DNA from: Ichthyophis bannanicus
Lineage: Eukaryota > Chordata > Amphibia > Gymnophiona > Ichthyophiidae
Direction of reading: 5' to 3'
Assembly (NCBI GenBank): GCA_033557465.1
Contig: CM066037.1
Span: 201,747,156 to 201,811,155 of the forward strand
DNA: 64,000 bases
The notes under the pieces were generated by a model that worked only from the letters and a program-made list of their open reading frames with translations, made no database searches and was not told the origin of the DNA. A program made the translations under genes and the position numbers. The number at the start of each line of letters is the position of its first letter. The first letter of the stretch is position 1. Of the stretch, positions 21,802 through 33,749 are shown one piece after another.

Positions 21802-22596
21802 GGCCTTCTCCTTTTAGCTTTACTGCTTGGCACTCTGTGAGCCCCCTTTTCTCCCTGCTCATCCTGTCCAGAGACTGTTAGAGTTGGTAGTATTGATAAA
21901 TTGGCCTTAGAAAATTTAGCTAGCTTGGGGTGTCCGGCTTCAGTGCTTTGCTTGCCAGCCTGCACTCCTTCACCCTACCGGGCTTATAGATGTCTGCGCC
22001 CCTCTCACCTCCTTGCTGGCGCTGCTGCCTTCTCACCACTGGCTCTCCCCTCCTGCTCTTCAATCTACTCTGCCTCTGTCTGAATCTCCTTAGCTCCCGG
22101 GACCCAGCCGCTTCTCTCAGGCACCGCGTGCTCTCCCTCTTGCCCTCTCAGCATTCCAAGCAGCCCTCCGCCTCTGCAGGCACGGCCCCACCCACTGCTG
22201 CTGCTCGCCTGTGGTGTTTTCTTCCGCCAATCGGCACTGTCATCAGCGCCCGATCGCTTCAGCTGCCCTCTCTCCGGCGCTGTTCTGCTCCCTTTGCTGC
22301 TCTGTTGCTTCCTCCACTGGCGCCGCAGAGTTCAGGCTGCCTCTCTCCCCTGCCATGTGCTTCCCGATTGCGGCCTCACCATTGCTCCCACTGCTAGCCG
22401 ATCCTTTGAGCTCCCCGGCTTTCGCTGCTGCTGACTCCAGCGGTTATCCGGTTATCCGCTCACTACTGCCCCATCATCTCACACCATTGGGCTGCCCCAT
22501 TCACGTTCTGGTGTGTTTTCCACCTTTATTACGGGCTTTGGCAGCAGAGCTCTAGAATCGCGCCACCATTTGGCCCAATGACGTCACCGGAAGTCA
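21802..22596 (-). promoter_or_regulatory. L1-1 5' UTR / internal promoter region
   Basis: About 795 bp between the ORF1 start and the 5' TSD is GC-rich with scattered CpGs, unlike the surrounding sequence. L1 elements carry an internal promoter here. No specific factor site is claimed. Confidence 0.6.
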
Positions 22597-22917
22597 TCTT
22601 TTTGAATTTTTAAATAACTTATATGCTACGAGATGTTCTCACTTTTTTTGGGCCATCCTGTATATTTATATTAACACCATGCTGGTCCAGTGTGCAGTTT
22701 CAGGAATTATATTGGTGTTGTTAAACCCTTTTTAGTGTTTATGTTGGAGTGGGAGGTGTTCTGTTGGGGTCACAAAGTCTCTCTTGCTTTTCAGAGGGTG
22801 GGAAGTGCTGTGTTGGGGCGCCAAGTCGCTCTTATTTTTGTAGAAGTGGGAAATGGGTGCTGTTGAGCCCCTTGTGTTTGGCATATTTAGCAACATGTTT
22901 CCTAGGCTCTACATTGG

Positions 22918-23212
22918 TAACATATGAACATAAGAACATAAGAAATGCCATACTGGGTCAGACTAAGGTCCATCAAGTCCAGTATCCTGTTTCCAACAGT
23001 GGTCAATCCAGGTCACAAGTACCTGGCAGGTTCCCAAAAAGGCACACAGGTTCCACAATGCTTGCCCCGGCAAGCAATGGATTTCCCAGGTCCTCTTTAA
23101 TAATAGTTTATGGACTTTTCCTCCAGGAACTTGTCCAAACCTTTTTTAAACCCAGCTACACTAACAGTTTTTACTACATCCTCTGGTAACTAATTCCAGA
23201 GTTTGATTATGC
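22918..23212 (-). mobile_element. CR1 3'-end fragment (minus)
   Basis: The plus strand starts with repeated GAACATAA octamers and then GCCATACTGGGTCAGACTAA, the reverse of the CR1-b tail at 42240-42391. It continues into the end of ORF2 (near the CTCTGGTAACTAATTCCAGA segment). It is about 295 bp, severely 5'-truncated, and belongs to the CR1-b subfamily. The flanking 22663-22917 shows nothing I can classify. Confidence 0.88.
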
Positions 23213-23871
23213 AGGGCCAAAGGCTAACTGCAAGGAGGCACTAACATTCCCCTGCAGTTACCACATTTCAGCGTGGCAAAACAGCTGCCGGTGCAACTAA
23301 GATCACACACTGAGGTGGCATTAGTTGCATTCACACTACTTGCGCTGAGACATTATGTTAGTTTCTGCTGACAATGCAGATACCTGCGTGTGAGAGTTCT
23401 TTTTCTCGCCTCACTCTGCAGTAAAGTATAATTTTGGGAAGAAATCCTGTAAACCTAAGAGTAATGGGTAAAAGCATTTTTTGACTACATATGTCTGTTT
23501 TTAGTTTGATATATTCCCTACTTTGTGAAGATCTATCTCTGTTCTGCATTTGTGACTGAGGCTACATGTTCTGTTAGCATGGAGTTTCTATGTAGGGAGC
23601 TGTTGTAATCTGGCTTGTTCCGTTTTATAAATAGGAATATGAATGTTCTAGGGCCCACTGCAATATTTATGATGCTGTCCTTTTCTGGGTATGCTCCATG
23701 TTGTGTGAGTTTTGGAAGTTAGTGCTGTTATGGAATAGTAGATTTGCTCTATGTGTCCTGTACTCTAGGTTCTTGGTGAGATCAACTGTATGGTGTTGGT
23801 TGCTGGGTATTGAAACATGTATTGTCTTTGAGATTTGTAGTTTTGTGTTCTTTATGCTGCCAGACTGAAAT
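23213..23871 (+). repeat. Unclassified sequence with hAT-family right-part homology
   Basis: From about 23500 to 23860 the sequence follows the same order of segments as 12480-12780 and 50160-50480 (TGTGACTGAGG, CATGGAGTTT, AGGGCCCACTGCA, GTTTTGGAAGTTAGTGCTG). It is a diverged copy of the hAT-related repeat. 23213-23500 is not recognised. No gene. Confidence 0.5.
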
Positions 23872-24234
23872 TTTTTTTTCTTAATTGAAATTTTTTATTC
23901 ACCATCAAACATTACAACACCTCTGGGTGCCATGGTGACACTTACATGGCCTCCCAGAGCATACAACCTAATAAACCAATTAGTGGTACCTTTTTTGTTT
24001 TACAAATCCTCCCTCCTCCCCTTCTCCCCCCCCAAGCTCCAGCAGGTTGACTTGTCATGATACAGTGATATCGCTTCCTCATTGGGTACATTTATGCAGT
24101 TACACAAACTGGACTTAAAGGGAGTTGAGCATAAGTATCACATAGCTTCATCTTTTCAACCCTGGTTCGCTTTACCCCTTCCTTCAATATACCAATGTAT
24201 GAGTCTGTTTGTCTTTGGCTTTGTCCTCCCTCTA

Positions 24235-27200
24235 TTATATGTTTGTTCCCCTCCTCCTTCCCTCCCCCTTCATCTTCCCCCCTTCTGCTGCCTCAGGATG
24301 CTGTGTACGAAACTCTGCCCAGATTTGTTTATATCTCAACCATTTGAGGGCAATGCTGTGTACGACAGAGGATATTTCTGCCTGGGCTACTTTGTGCATT
24401 AGATTGATCCATTGTCTATAATATGGGGACTTGTCCCCCACCCACTGCTGTAGGATTAGCTTTCTGACACATCCTAGCCCCATCAATATGAATTTTTCTT
24501 CCATTTTCCGTATTTTCTGTTCCTCTAGGGGCCCCTCATTCCCCAGCAGAAGCAAAGGATATGACCACTGAATAGGTTTCTTTGCCATTAGCTCTAGACT
24601 CTGCAGCACCCTGCCCCACAGCTCTGCAAGGCAAGTACATTTCAGAAAAGCATGTCTGTAGGTGTCGAATTGTGTGTGGCATTTGGTACTTTGGCCCTGG
24701 TCATGCTCCCTTTTCTCTGGTCATGTACCCCCTGTGTAAAATGTGATATTGCATTTTTTGGTAGCATGTGGATGTATATACCTTGGGGATTTGTTGAAAA
24801 TACCTTTCCAACTGCTCCTCCTCCACCAGTTCCCCCAGTTCCTCTGTCCACTGTCTGGCTAGGATGTCTAAGTGTGACTTTGGCAATGCATCATGCAGCA
24901 TTCAGTACCAACTGCCCATTCTATTCCAGTGTGGTGTAAGGTTTCAGAAGTCCCTGTCACCATTCTGTATCACTATGCCCATGGGACAGGTTCCCATTAG
25001 CGTTTTCCAATAGTGCCAAAGATGTAAATACTGGTAATAGTGTGTACTGGGCAATCTCAGTTTCTGCCTCACTACAACAAAAGCAGGGAAGTTTCCTCCT
25101 CCCTCCCTTCCCCCCCAGTCCAGCACCTGCCCCAGATCTAATTTCTTGTCTTTGGCACAGCTGTAGAACCAGCTCTTTCCCTGTCCTGGCTGAAAGCCCG
25201 GGTTATCTGTTATTTGTAAAAATGGTGTCATTCGCCAGTCTTGGTGGTGTTTTGCCCACCATCGCCATGCGCATTTCAATGACCCCCACAAGTGCATTAA
25301 ATTCTGGGTGAGTCTATTCGGCTTTAGGATGGTGTAGAAAACTAAGCATGCTGTATGGGTGGCTCCACATTTCTAGCATATCTGGAGTTGCATACGGTGG
25401 GGAAGCCGTATATGCCCCATGTATCTAGCTCATGATAGCTGCAACATTATACATGTGAATATCTGGGAGTCTCCCTGTTCTCTTTCCAGAATAAATTTAT
25501 CATGGATTATCCGGGTTCGTTTGCCTTTCCAGACAAAGCTCCGTATGAGGCTTTTAAAAAAATGTTTGTCTTCATTACGAGCCCAAATTAGTAACATTTG
25601 TAATTGATACAATATTTTGGGGACGATTACCATATGCATCAGGGCCACTCTACCATATAGGGAGAGGAGCAGCTCTGCCCATCTCTGACACAGGTTTTTT
25701 AGTTGTTTCAGTTTATCTTGTATATTAAGTTGATACACTTTCTTCAGGTATTTATGTAAGTAGATGCCTAGATATTTGAGTGGCTAGCCCGACCACCTAA
25801 ACACGGTGCTCTCCCCCCCCCCCCCCCCCCACCAGTGCTTCCCCTTCTCCCAAGAGGTGTGCTTCCGATTTATCCATATTAATTCACAACTCGATGAATT
25901 TGCCATATTGTGTCAACAACTGTGTCAGCGTAGGCTCTCAGCTGATCCTGTGGCATGGCTGCTCCCCCCCCCCCCCCCCCCTTGGCTAGCAGTGAGAGGG
26001 TCAATAATTCTCTCAAAATTTTGTAGAACTCTGGGCACAGTCCATCTGGCCCTGGGGCCTATAAGAGAGCTAATTTCCGTATGGCCACTTATATTTCCTC
26101 TGCCTGTAGTGGCCGGTTCAGCATTTCCCCTGCTCTTCACTAATTTTAGGCAAGTTAAGATCTGTAAAGAATTTGTCACCCACCGGTGCCTCCCCAGGTT
26201 CTTCCTGGTACAATGCCTGGAAGAATTCATGGAATCTTTGGTCTATGTCTATATCATTCCCTGTAAGGGTTCCATCCTTCCACCTTAGGCAGGTTAGGCT
26301 GTTTTTACCCGGGTGGGCCTGACTAGGTTAACCAGCAGCTTCCCCGTTTTATTCCCCCACCTATATAGCTGATGTTTATAGATCCTTATGCTCCTCCTGG
26401 CTCCTTTTTGCAATATGGCATGGACTTTGTTTAGGCTTTCCTGCATCTGTTGTTTGGCTCTGTCTGTCCCCTCTCACATATTCCTCATCACCCGCAGATT
26501 CTGCAGCCCCTGCTGCAGTGCTTTCTGCCATTGACGTTTTTGTGCCATGGTATAGCCTATTATTATCCCTCTCCCACAGGATTTTCGCTAATGTACTCTC
26601 CCCATGCTTTTCTAAGAAATCTCCGGAAGGCCTATTCTTGGGTCCATATAGGATTCAACTGCCGCGTGATCTGATACTACTTGTTGATGAATTTCAGCCT
26701 TACACATTTTTGAGAAGAATCGCTCTGTGAGGAATATATAATCTATTCTTCGAGGTACCTTATGTGGCCCAGAGTAATGTGTGTACTCTTTATCCTTGGA
26801 TGTAGAGTGTGCCAGCCATCAATTAATTCTAAGTCAGTGCACAAAAGATTCATCCCTCTGTCTTCCGTTCCTCGGGACCCAAGCCTAGGTGGGTTGCTAT
26901 CGATAGATGCATCTGCTACCATGTTAAATTCACATCCTAATACTATTTGGTACTCTGTCTGGTCAGCTAGTTATCATATTAGATCAGAGAAAAAAATGTG
27001 TTGATATGTATTGGGTGCATATATGCTTCCCAGGATCATTTTTTCCCTTGTATTATTCCCCAGACTAATATGTATCTTCCCTCAGGGTCCTGGACTATTT
27101 TGTGTATCTCACATGATGTCCTCTTCCACACCAATATGGCCATGCCCCTTTGCCGGGTGTTATAGTGGGATGCCAACACCTCTCCTACCCATCGTTTCCT

Positions 27201-27350
27201 TAATTTAGCATGTTCTATCTGTGTCAGGTGTGTCTCTTGCAATAGTGCAATGTCAGTCCCCAATTTGTGCAAGTTTGTCAATATGCGCTCACGTTTCACT
27301 GGGGCGTGTATGCCACCCATGTTCAGTGTTGTGATGTTTATGTCAGCCAT
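24235..27350 (-). pseudogene. L1-2 ORF2, broken, RT core missing
   Basis: It starts MADINITTLNMGG and carries endonuclease blocks (LLQETHLT near 27240, RGMAILVWKR near 27130). Later pieces are RT N-terminal sequence with an APGPDG-type block (about 26050), the thumb at 25738-25430 (SLYGRVALMHMVIVPKILYQ, FVWKGKRTRI), then C-terminal pieces at 25297-24944 and 24609-24235. Between the APGPDG block and the segment before the thumb I cannot find the palm motifs (DxxKAFD, GTRQG, FADD). The sequence there is only ~200 bp and holds two long C runs (25813-25830, 25964-25981). An internal deletion of the catalytic core is the simplest reading. Confidence 0.75.
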
Positions 27351-27419
27351 TTCCTTTCTGCGCAAGTTTGCATGTGCTTGTCTGATATATAGGGTGGCCC
27401 AAAAAAAGTGAGAACATCC

Positions 27420-29865
27420 CACTCCTCAACAACATACCACATGACCTAGATGCATTGGTGTCCACCTGGGACGAGAGCCTCAAGACCATTGCATGCATAC
27501 CAGCCACAAATAAAACAACAACAAAGAAACGAGAGCATGCATCATGGTATACCAAAGACCTCCGAGACTCACTCAAGTGCCTGCGCAGGCTAGAGAGAAG
27601 ATGGCGTCGGTCTCACTCTACGGTTGCACAAGATACTTACATCGCTCATCTAAGAGTACACCGTGATGAATTAACAAAAAAGCGGAAACAATATCATTCC
27701 GACATCTTGAAGCGGTCACTAAACAAGCCCCACGACCTCTTCAATATAGTGAAATCTCTCATAAGAGAACCTCCTGCAGACCAGTCACAGATGCCACACC
27801 CCCAGGCATACTCCAACTATTTACAGTCAAAAATGGTCCAGACTACTACATCTGCAACCAACTACCTTCAACCTGAAGTGACCCAGGCTGGTACAACCTC
27901 GAACTCCGCGGAAAACAGCTCTCAGCATACCTTGCCCCAACCATCACCACTATACAAATTTGAAAAAATATCACGCAGAGAGATTGAAGACACTATCGCT
28001 GCAATCAACCCTACTACCGCACCCAATGACCCATGCCCTGCATTATGGATAAAGGAGTTACGATGTGACTTAAGCCAATATCTGAGTGAATTAATAAACC
28101 AATCTCTTACAACCGGATCGTTTCCACCAAGTCTGAAACAAACATCCATCAGACCACTACTAAAAAATAACAAGCTGGACCCATCGAAAGTGGAATCATA
28201 CAGACCAATTTCAAGTATCCCCATGCTTGCCAAAATAATCGAAAAGTTAGTACAGCGCCAAATCCAACAGCATATTGATACTGAAGCCCCACTGGATCCC
28301 TCCCAGCATGGGTTCAGAGAAGCACATGGGGTTGAAACCCTCCTCACCAACCTATTTGACCATCTAGTCTCTGGAACCGACAAAATTCATCAAGGATTCG
28401 CCCTCATATTCCTCGACATTGCGGCGGCTTTCGACTCGGTGAGTCACAAGATACTCATACAACGCCTCAGCGAGAAAGGAATTCAGGGAACAGCCCTAAA
28501 GTGGTGCAAGTCATACCTGACTAATAGATGGCAACACGTAAGGTCAGGCTCCACAACCTCCGAACCATTTTTACAAAACCAAGGTGTGCCACAGGGCTCG
28601 TCACTATCTGCATTGATGTTTAACATCTACATGCAGCCCATATGTGCCCTAGCACGTTCATTCAAGGTCAACTGTTTAGCCTACGCAGATGACATCCTCC
28701 TATACATCCCATTCAGGACTAACCAACCGGACCTCTCCCCTCTAACAAGATGTTTTGAGGCAGTAGCAGAATGGTTCAGCACACAAAACATGAGAATCAA
28801 CTACAGTAAAACAGATGTCCTTTTCATCTCAAGGAACCAGGACTTCACCCCTCCACTCTCTTTAAAAATCGGCAACACAGAACTGAAAACCAAACCCACA
28901 ATCCGCTACCTTGGCGTTACACTGGATCAACACCTGGATCTGAAAACTCACATAAAAAACACAGTAAAACAGTATACATGAAAATAAAGACCTTAAAACA
29001 TCTCCGACCGCTACTCGACTTCAGCGACTACCGATCGATCTATCAGACATTAATATTACCTCATTTCGACTATGCCAACGTAATTCTACACGGTCTCCCT
29101 CAAGCAACGTTAGCTCCTCTCGAGCTTGCAATGAACACTGCTGCAAGAGTACTAACAGGGGCTTCACGGAGAGAGCACATAACGCCAGTACTGATGAACC
29201 TCCATTGGTTACCGGTTCAAGCAAGAACCCTCCACAAAGTTCTAACCTTAACTTTCAAAGCCTCAAACACTCTGACCCCCACAGCCCTCAGCAAGATGAT
29301 ACATAAAGTACCACAGAACAGAAACAGAAGAACCATGATGCAAAACACCCTAGAGGTCCCAAAAGTAATGACAAAATGCACAAGAACAACAACAAATAGG
29401 GCCTTTACGATTTACGCTCCCAGAGCATGGAATGCTCTCCCTACCTATATTCGAAATATCACTTACCTAACCCACTTCAGGAAGGCAATAAAGCAGCACC
29501 TGTTCACTACATACTACCCTGAATCTAGCCTTAGTAACCATACATATGGCCCCCCAGACAATCTCTCATTACAAGTAAACAATCAGACTCAGCATGAAAA
29601 AGGATAATCAACTGATCGCTCAGAATGTACTCCAGTGTAAATAAGATGTAGATATGTTCTACCTGAAATCAGGTACCAGTGTGATACAATGTATAGAGTT
29701 AAGAATTGTACATAGTTTCCCCCAGTTACTTCCAAGTTGATCTCCCTGTTTATTGTAAATACAACTCAAAGTTCCTTGTGTTGTATAGTTGATGTTAAAT
29801 GTAAACCGCTCTGATCTAAAATAGAGCGGTATAGAAGAACTGTTAAATAAATAAAATAAATAAAA
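27420..29865 (+). mobile_element. LINE-B: 5'-truncated L2-like LINE
   Basis: It lies inside MITE copy 2. The 5' end starts within the endonuclease/RT linker, so the endonuclease is absent. The ORF at 27455-29607 is followed by a 3' UTR, an 8-bp perfect stem (ACCGCTCT with AGAGCGGT, 29804-29831) and an AAATAAAT tail. It is related to LINE-A. No clear TSD was found. Confidence 0.85.
27455..29607 (+). pseudogene. LINE-B reverse transcriptase, one frameshift
   Basis: Blocks in order: linker helix (RDSLKCLRRLERRWRR), NKPHDLFNIVKSL, RPISSIPMLAKIIEKLV (near 28200), FLDIAAAFDSVSH (near 28410), GVPQGSSLSALMFNIYM (near 28580), YADDILLYIP (near 28680), then the YLGVTLDQHLDLKTH segment. The frame ends at 28981 and the thumb continues in another frame from 28978 to 29607 (MKIKTLKHLRPLL onward), so one indel near 28975 is the only visible lesion. 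It is young but 5'-truncated, and inactive. Confidence 0.85.
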
Positions 29866-31011
29866 AGCTTAAATAGTTTACTTTTTTACCTTTTTTAGCT
29901 ATATAACGTCTTTATTTCGACAATTTCCGGTCACCATCTTTTTTTTTTTAAATTTGTCAATCGTTTACAACTTTCTTTTTGAATTTTTAAATAACTTATA
30001 TGCTACGAGATGTTCTCACTTTTTTTGGGCCACCCTGTATATTATTTCCGCTTGGGTCATCCAGCTCAACCCTCACGGACTCGATCTGCAATTTGTCTTT
30101 GCACTCTTACCCCCATTCTGGTTGGATGTTTTCTCCCTGTTCCCTAGGCAGCTTTAATGTGTGCAGTTGCTGCCCCATGGCATTGTTCTCTAATTCTACC
30201 CCCTCCCTTGTCCCTCCTCCCCTTCCCCATCTCCTCCCTCTTCCTCATGTGTAACACTCTGACCCATCCATTCAGCTCCATTCTCTCCCCAGTTTCTCAT
30301 CTTTCTCTCTTGTCCCTTTCCCCCTCTTTTCCCATGCAAGTATCTCACCCACCTCCCGAGCCTTCCTGTGCTGCTAACACTGCTTATCTTCTAGTATACC
30401 CTTTCCCTGGGGTTCCACAATGCCCATCACTTCAACTCCCCTCCTCCTCCGCCCCATCCCATCCTCCCCTCCCCCAGTCCCCCACCTTATACATGGATAC
30501 ACATTTTCCCTTCAGTGCTGAATAATGCACTGAATAGTCTTTATCGCTCCCATCTCCAGTGGCGGTTGGCTCCCTGCTTTCCCTCGCTTCCTTGCGTCCA
30601 CCCTATATGATGTGTTGCCATGTGCAATAACTTTGTTTGCTGTTTCATTCATTGAGGGAGGAGGGGCCTCCGCGTCTTGTCCAAGCAAAGTGAATAATAG
30701 TGTCTCTCGTGTATCCTGATGTGTATGGGGGGATGCAGTGGGCAGGATGCAACAACCCAAAAGGCAGGGGGCTGCCCCCATTATACTTCAACGGTCCATA
30801 TACTGCTCTGATCTAATGATGCACCAGTCCATCTCTTTCATCAATGTTCTCCGGCTGTCTATTCAGACTCTGCTGCTCCCCGGCATGGCTTATCCAATTG
30901 GGCCAGTTGGTCCAAAAACGTTTTCCCTTTGAGTATAGTGTTCAGGAGGAGCATGTATCCCTCGTGGGTAATTTTTAGTTTATGGGTAAACAGCAGCACG
31001 AAACGCACCAC

Positions 31012-31635
31012 CTATTGATGGAGCTTTGTACATACGGGTGCAAATTCCCTCCATTTAGCTGCCACTCTGCTGGAGTAATTGTTAAACAGCAGCAGTCTTT
31101 TATTGTCATACTCCAATGACTTACAACACCGGTAGGCTCTTAAAATTTGTTCTTTTGCTGACCAAATGAGATACCTGCCAATTGCTGCACGTGGTTTCAG
31201 ATGGTCATGGATTTTTGGGCCGATCCTGTGCACCCTCTCACAGTGCCATTGTCCTGCCACCCCTTGCAGGCCTAGTTAAGCGGGTAGCCATTCTTGATAA
31301 AATTTGTAGATCTCACCCTCTGTCACCGTCTCTGGTAATCCAATGACTCATAGGATGTTTCCTGCTCCTCTATTCTTTCCAGTAGTTGGGCCTGCTCTTT
31401 CTGTAATTTGGGCCAGTAATTGGGCCAGCCCTTCTGTTTTTCCTTCTTGCACCACTATCCGCCGTTCCATTTCAGTAATACATTGGATTTGTTCCTCAAA
31501 TTTCTCTTTCATGTCATCCACTGTGGATTGTAGTTTGTTTAATCTATCCTCCAGTGCGGCCGCCACCACCCAGGAGATCTCTGCCGCTAGGTCCTCCGCC
31601 CTAGCTGGCGTGGCTTTTTTCATATCGGCAGCCAT
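31012..31635 (-). pseudogene. L1-2 ORF1 fragments
   Basis: The N-terminal piece 31635-31348 is a coiled coil (LEDRLNKLQSTVDDMKEKFE), as in L1 ORF1 trimers. The second piece, 31260-31012, has the RRM/CTD signature ERVHRIGPK and then RPRAAIGRYL-like and YDNKRLLLFNNYS segments. A frame break near 31261-31347 separates them, and the start of the RRM is lost or too diverged to see. Confidence 0.75.
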
Positions 31636-31875
31636 TTTTTGCTTCCCCTCAGGTTTTCAACTCTCGGTTTCTTTTGATAATTTTCTGGGTCATGCCTCAT
31701 TTTTGGCACATCTTCACGGTCCCAGGCTTGCAGACTTCTGCTCATTGCCTTACCAAGCCACTGGGGATGTCTAGGCTGTATTTTTGCTGGTGTTTTGGGT
31801 GCTCGGGACAGGAGCTCTCCCCTTATGTGACTTTCTTACCACTTCTCATTACCAGAAGTCACCAGAGTGAAATTT

Positions 31876-31890
31876 AAAATATTATTTCAG
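31876..31890 (+). repeat. Left TSD of L1-3
   Basis: This is an exact 15-bp match to 44114-44128, 12.2 kb away. It directly precedes the L1 5' UTR start. Confidence 0.85.
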
Positions 31891-32057
31891 TGAGGTCACG
31901 TAATGTGCTGAGGGAGCATAGACGGGTTCTGTGCTCGCTCCTGAATCCCCAGCCGCTCTTCATGCCCCAGATACAATGAATTTTAAAAACCTCAACCCGA
32001 TGAAGGAGAAGAACTGACCTGGATACCCCCTGTGAACTTGTGGAGTAAAAACGCAAC

Positions 32058-32884
32058 GTGGGCGATATGAAATCAGCCCGAAAGGACCGAGAAAAACCAG
32101 AGACTCAGCATACCAAGATGGCCAACTCCCCTCCCTCCCTGCCAAACTCACCAGGGCAGGCCACACTGGTAGAGGAGGTAACGGTGGCAGTGGTGGGGGC
32201 CCTGGCGGGATGTTTTGATGCCATCGCGGGCCGCTTGGACTTGCTGGCCCAAGCATTTGAGGCAGTGGGCTCGCGGCTGACTGAAGTGGAGGAAAGAATA
32301 GCTCAACTAGAAGACATGCAAAGTAACATGGATGCAGAACTCAAATACCTTAAGACACAGCTGGTAAAACAAGCACTGAAATTGGATGACCTTGAGAATC
32401 GTGGGAGAAGGAAAAATGTTTGCTTTGTGGGAATTCCAAAGTCGGTGAAAGACCATGAACTGCGGGGCTACATGGATACCTTGTTGGTTTCATCTTTGAC
32501 TTTGGGTGAGGACTGTAAGCCATTAGTGATTGAGCATATGCATCGGATTGGGCCTATGCGTGAGGGCTCTCTACAGCCTAGAGTGGTTATCGGTAGGTTT
32601 ATGAACTTCTTGCAAAAAGAAAGTGTTGAAGTTGATGAGACCACATAACAAGTGGAAATATAAAAATCATGGCTTTTTAGGACTATTCAATGGAACTGAG
32701 TGCTAAGAGAAGGGCATATGCAACGGTATGTCAGAGACTAGTAGCAATGCAATTGAAGTTTGCAGTCCTATACCCTGCTAGATTAAAGATATTTTTTTCC
32801 TCGGGGCCGCAGACGTTTGAGAACCTTGAAGATGCACAACAGTATTTGGACCCTATGCAGCACTCCACATCTGGGGGAGGCTAG
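32058..32884 (+). pseudogene. L1-3 ORF1
   Basis: The start at 32058 is the first long open frame after the 5' UTR. The N-terminus is basic and low-complexity. A coiled coil covers about residues 60-115 (LTEVEERIAQLEDMQ), followed by an RRM starting RRKNVCFVGIPK and the IEHMHRIGPM signature. The frame stops at 32648. The C-terminal domain continues in another frame at 32690-32884 (SAKRRAYATVCQRL, LYPARLKIFF). An indel near 32640 is the main lesion. Known L1 ORF1 proteins are RNA-binding chaperones. Confidence 0.8.
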
Positions 32885-33749
32885 GATGTTGCAACTGGTG
32901 GGAGTCATCCGAGGATTGTACAAGCAGACCGGATGCGCCCGCCTGCTACCGGGGGAACTTGGAAAGTAATGGAGCCCACTGGGTTATTGGACTGTGACTG
33001 AGACCCAATTGATGTAATGGTTGATTGGACAATTTGAGAACTCCCATTTGATTATGCTTATAATTTTGCTGTGTGGTCCATTGAAGAGCAGTTTAAATTC
33101 ACTTGGAGTGGAGTGACCGCCCTTGTCACCCTTAAGGGTATATTTAGAAGGGAATGCACAGGAACTATAGTTATGGTTGTTTTTTTGTTTACTTGTTCAA
33201 GACCCCTGAATGTGGGTGTTTCCGGATTTTTAGTGATCATTTGGTCAGACTATCATATATCTATATCTGGTGAATGGGGATGAGAATAATTAGCTGGAAC
33301 GTATGTGGATTGGCAAGCCCTATTAAGAGAAGGAAGATCCTGGGGGCCATTCTGAGGCATAAGGGCAAGATTATTATGTTACAAGAGACTCATCAATCGG
33401 TGGAGGATCTCAGTAGGTTAAAGGGTAAACAGGTGGATCAGATTTATGGGGCTTCAGCTCAAGGACGAAAGGGAGGGGTGGTAGTGATCATCACAAAGGG
33501 AATACATTTCCAATGCCTCCAAGAAGTTCGGGACCCTAAGGGATGATATGTATTGGTAGTGGGGGAACTATAGGGGAGGGTGGCGATTTTGGGATCTGTT
33601 TATGCCCCAAATGTCCCAGATCCGCACTTTTTTGCTACTCTGGCGTCTCAGATTGAAGAGCTCCTTGATTATCCTTTGATAGAAACATAGAAACATGATG
33701 ACAGAAAAGGACCACATGGCCTATCTAGTCTGTCCTTCCATATCAACAA

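Larger units (their letters stand above)
13188..22596 (-). mobile_element. L1-1: near full-length L1-type LINE inside a MITE
   Basis: The element is bounded by an 11-bp duplication, TCTTTTTGAAT, at 13177-13187 and 22597-22607. On the minus strand it starts with TGACTTCCGGTGACGTCA, has a GC-rich 5' UTR, ORF1 (21801-18005), a purine-rich inter-ORF region, ORF2 (17345-13546), a G-rich 3' UTR tract and a short poly(A). Without the 2.7-kb hAT insertion and its TSD copy the length is about 6.7 kb, normal for a full-length L1. Both ORFs carry stops, so it is inactive. The 3'-most 360 bp (13188-13545) is 3' UTR. Confidence 0.88.
13030..22660. mobile_element. Mariner-type MITE copy 1, split by L1-1
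   Basis: The left half is 13030-13187 and the right half 22608-22660. The ends are inverted copies of CAGGGTGGCTCAAAAAAAGT and the following GAGAACATCTCGTA, flanked by TA at 13028-13029 and 22661-22662. The complete copy at 59254-59464 shows the uninterrupted form of about 211 bp. TA duplication and this terminal sequence fit the Tc1/mariner superfamily. It has no coding capacity. Confidence 0.85.
27390..30037. mobile_element. Mariner-type MITE copy 2, split by LINE-B
   Basis: The left end TAGGGTGGCCCAAAAAAAGT (27390) has its first base changed from C to T. The right end is at 30037 and TA duplications flank both (27388-27389, 30038-30039). MITE sequence is present at 27390-27419 and from about 29866. 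About 10-15 bp of MITE expected at the LINE-B junction (CTCGTAAATTG) is missing, so a small target deletion occurred. Confidence 0.82.
23872..31866 (-). mobile_element. L1-2: old L1-type LINE (minus), split by MITE copy 2
   Basis: The 3' end is at about 23872, where a T-run on the plus strand marks the poly(A). ORF2 fragments run 27350-24235 and ORF1 fragments 31635-31012. The 5' end near 31866 (GGTGACTTCTGG on the minus strand) resembles the L1-1 start. The 27390-30037 MITE, itself split by LINE-B, sits between ORF1 and ORF2. The 3' UTR has a C-rich plus-strand run near 24001-24030, and the inter-ORF region has a C/T-rich tract at 30160-30500. 30060-31000 encodes nothing. The right boundary adjoins the L1-3 TSD. 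Confidence 0.8.

Noticed and set aside
21990..22555. Plus-strand open frames of 114-135 codons
   Set aside because: They are antisense to the GC-rich L1-1 5' UTR, with no start context, domain or conservation signal visible.
24652..24939. Hydrophobic plus-strand frame resembling a membrane protein
   Set aside because: It is antisense to L1-2 ORF2; the apparent membrane segments are reverse translations of L1 coding sequence.
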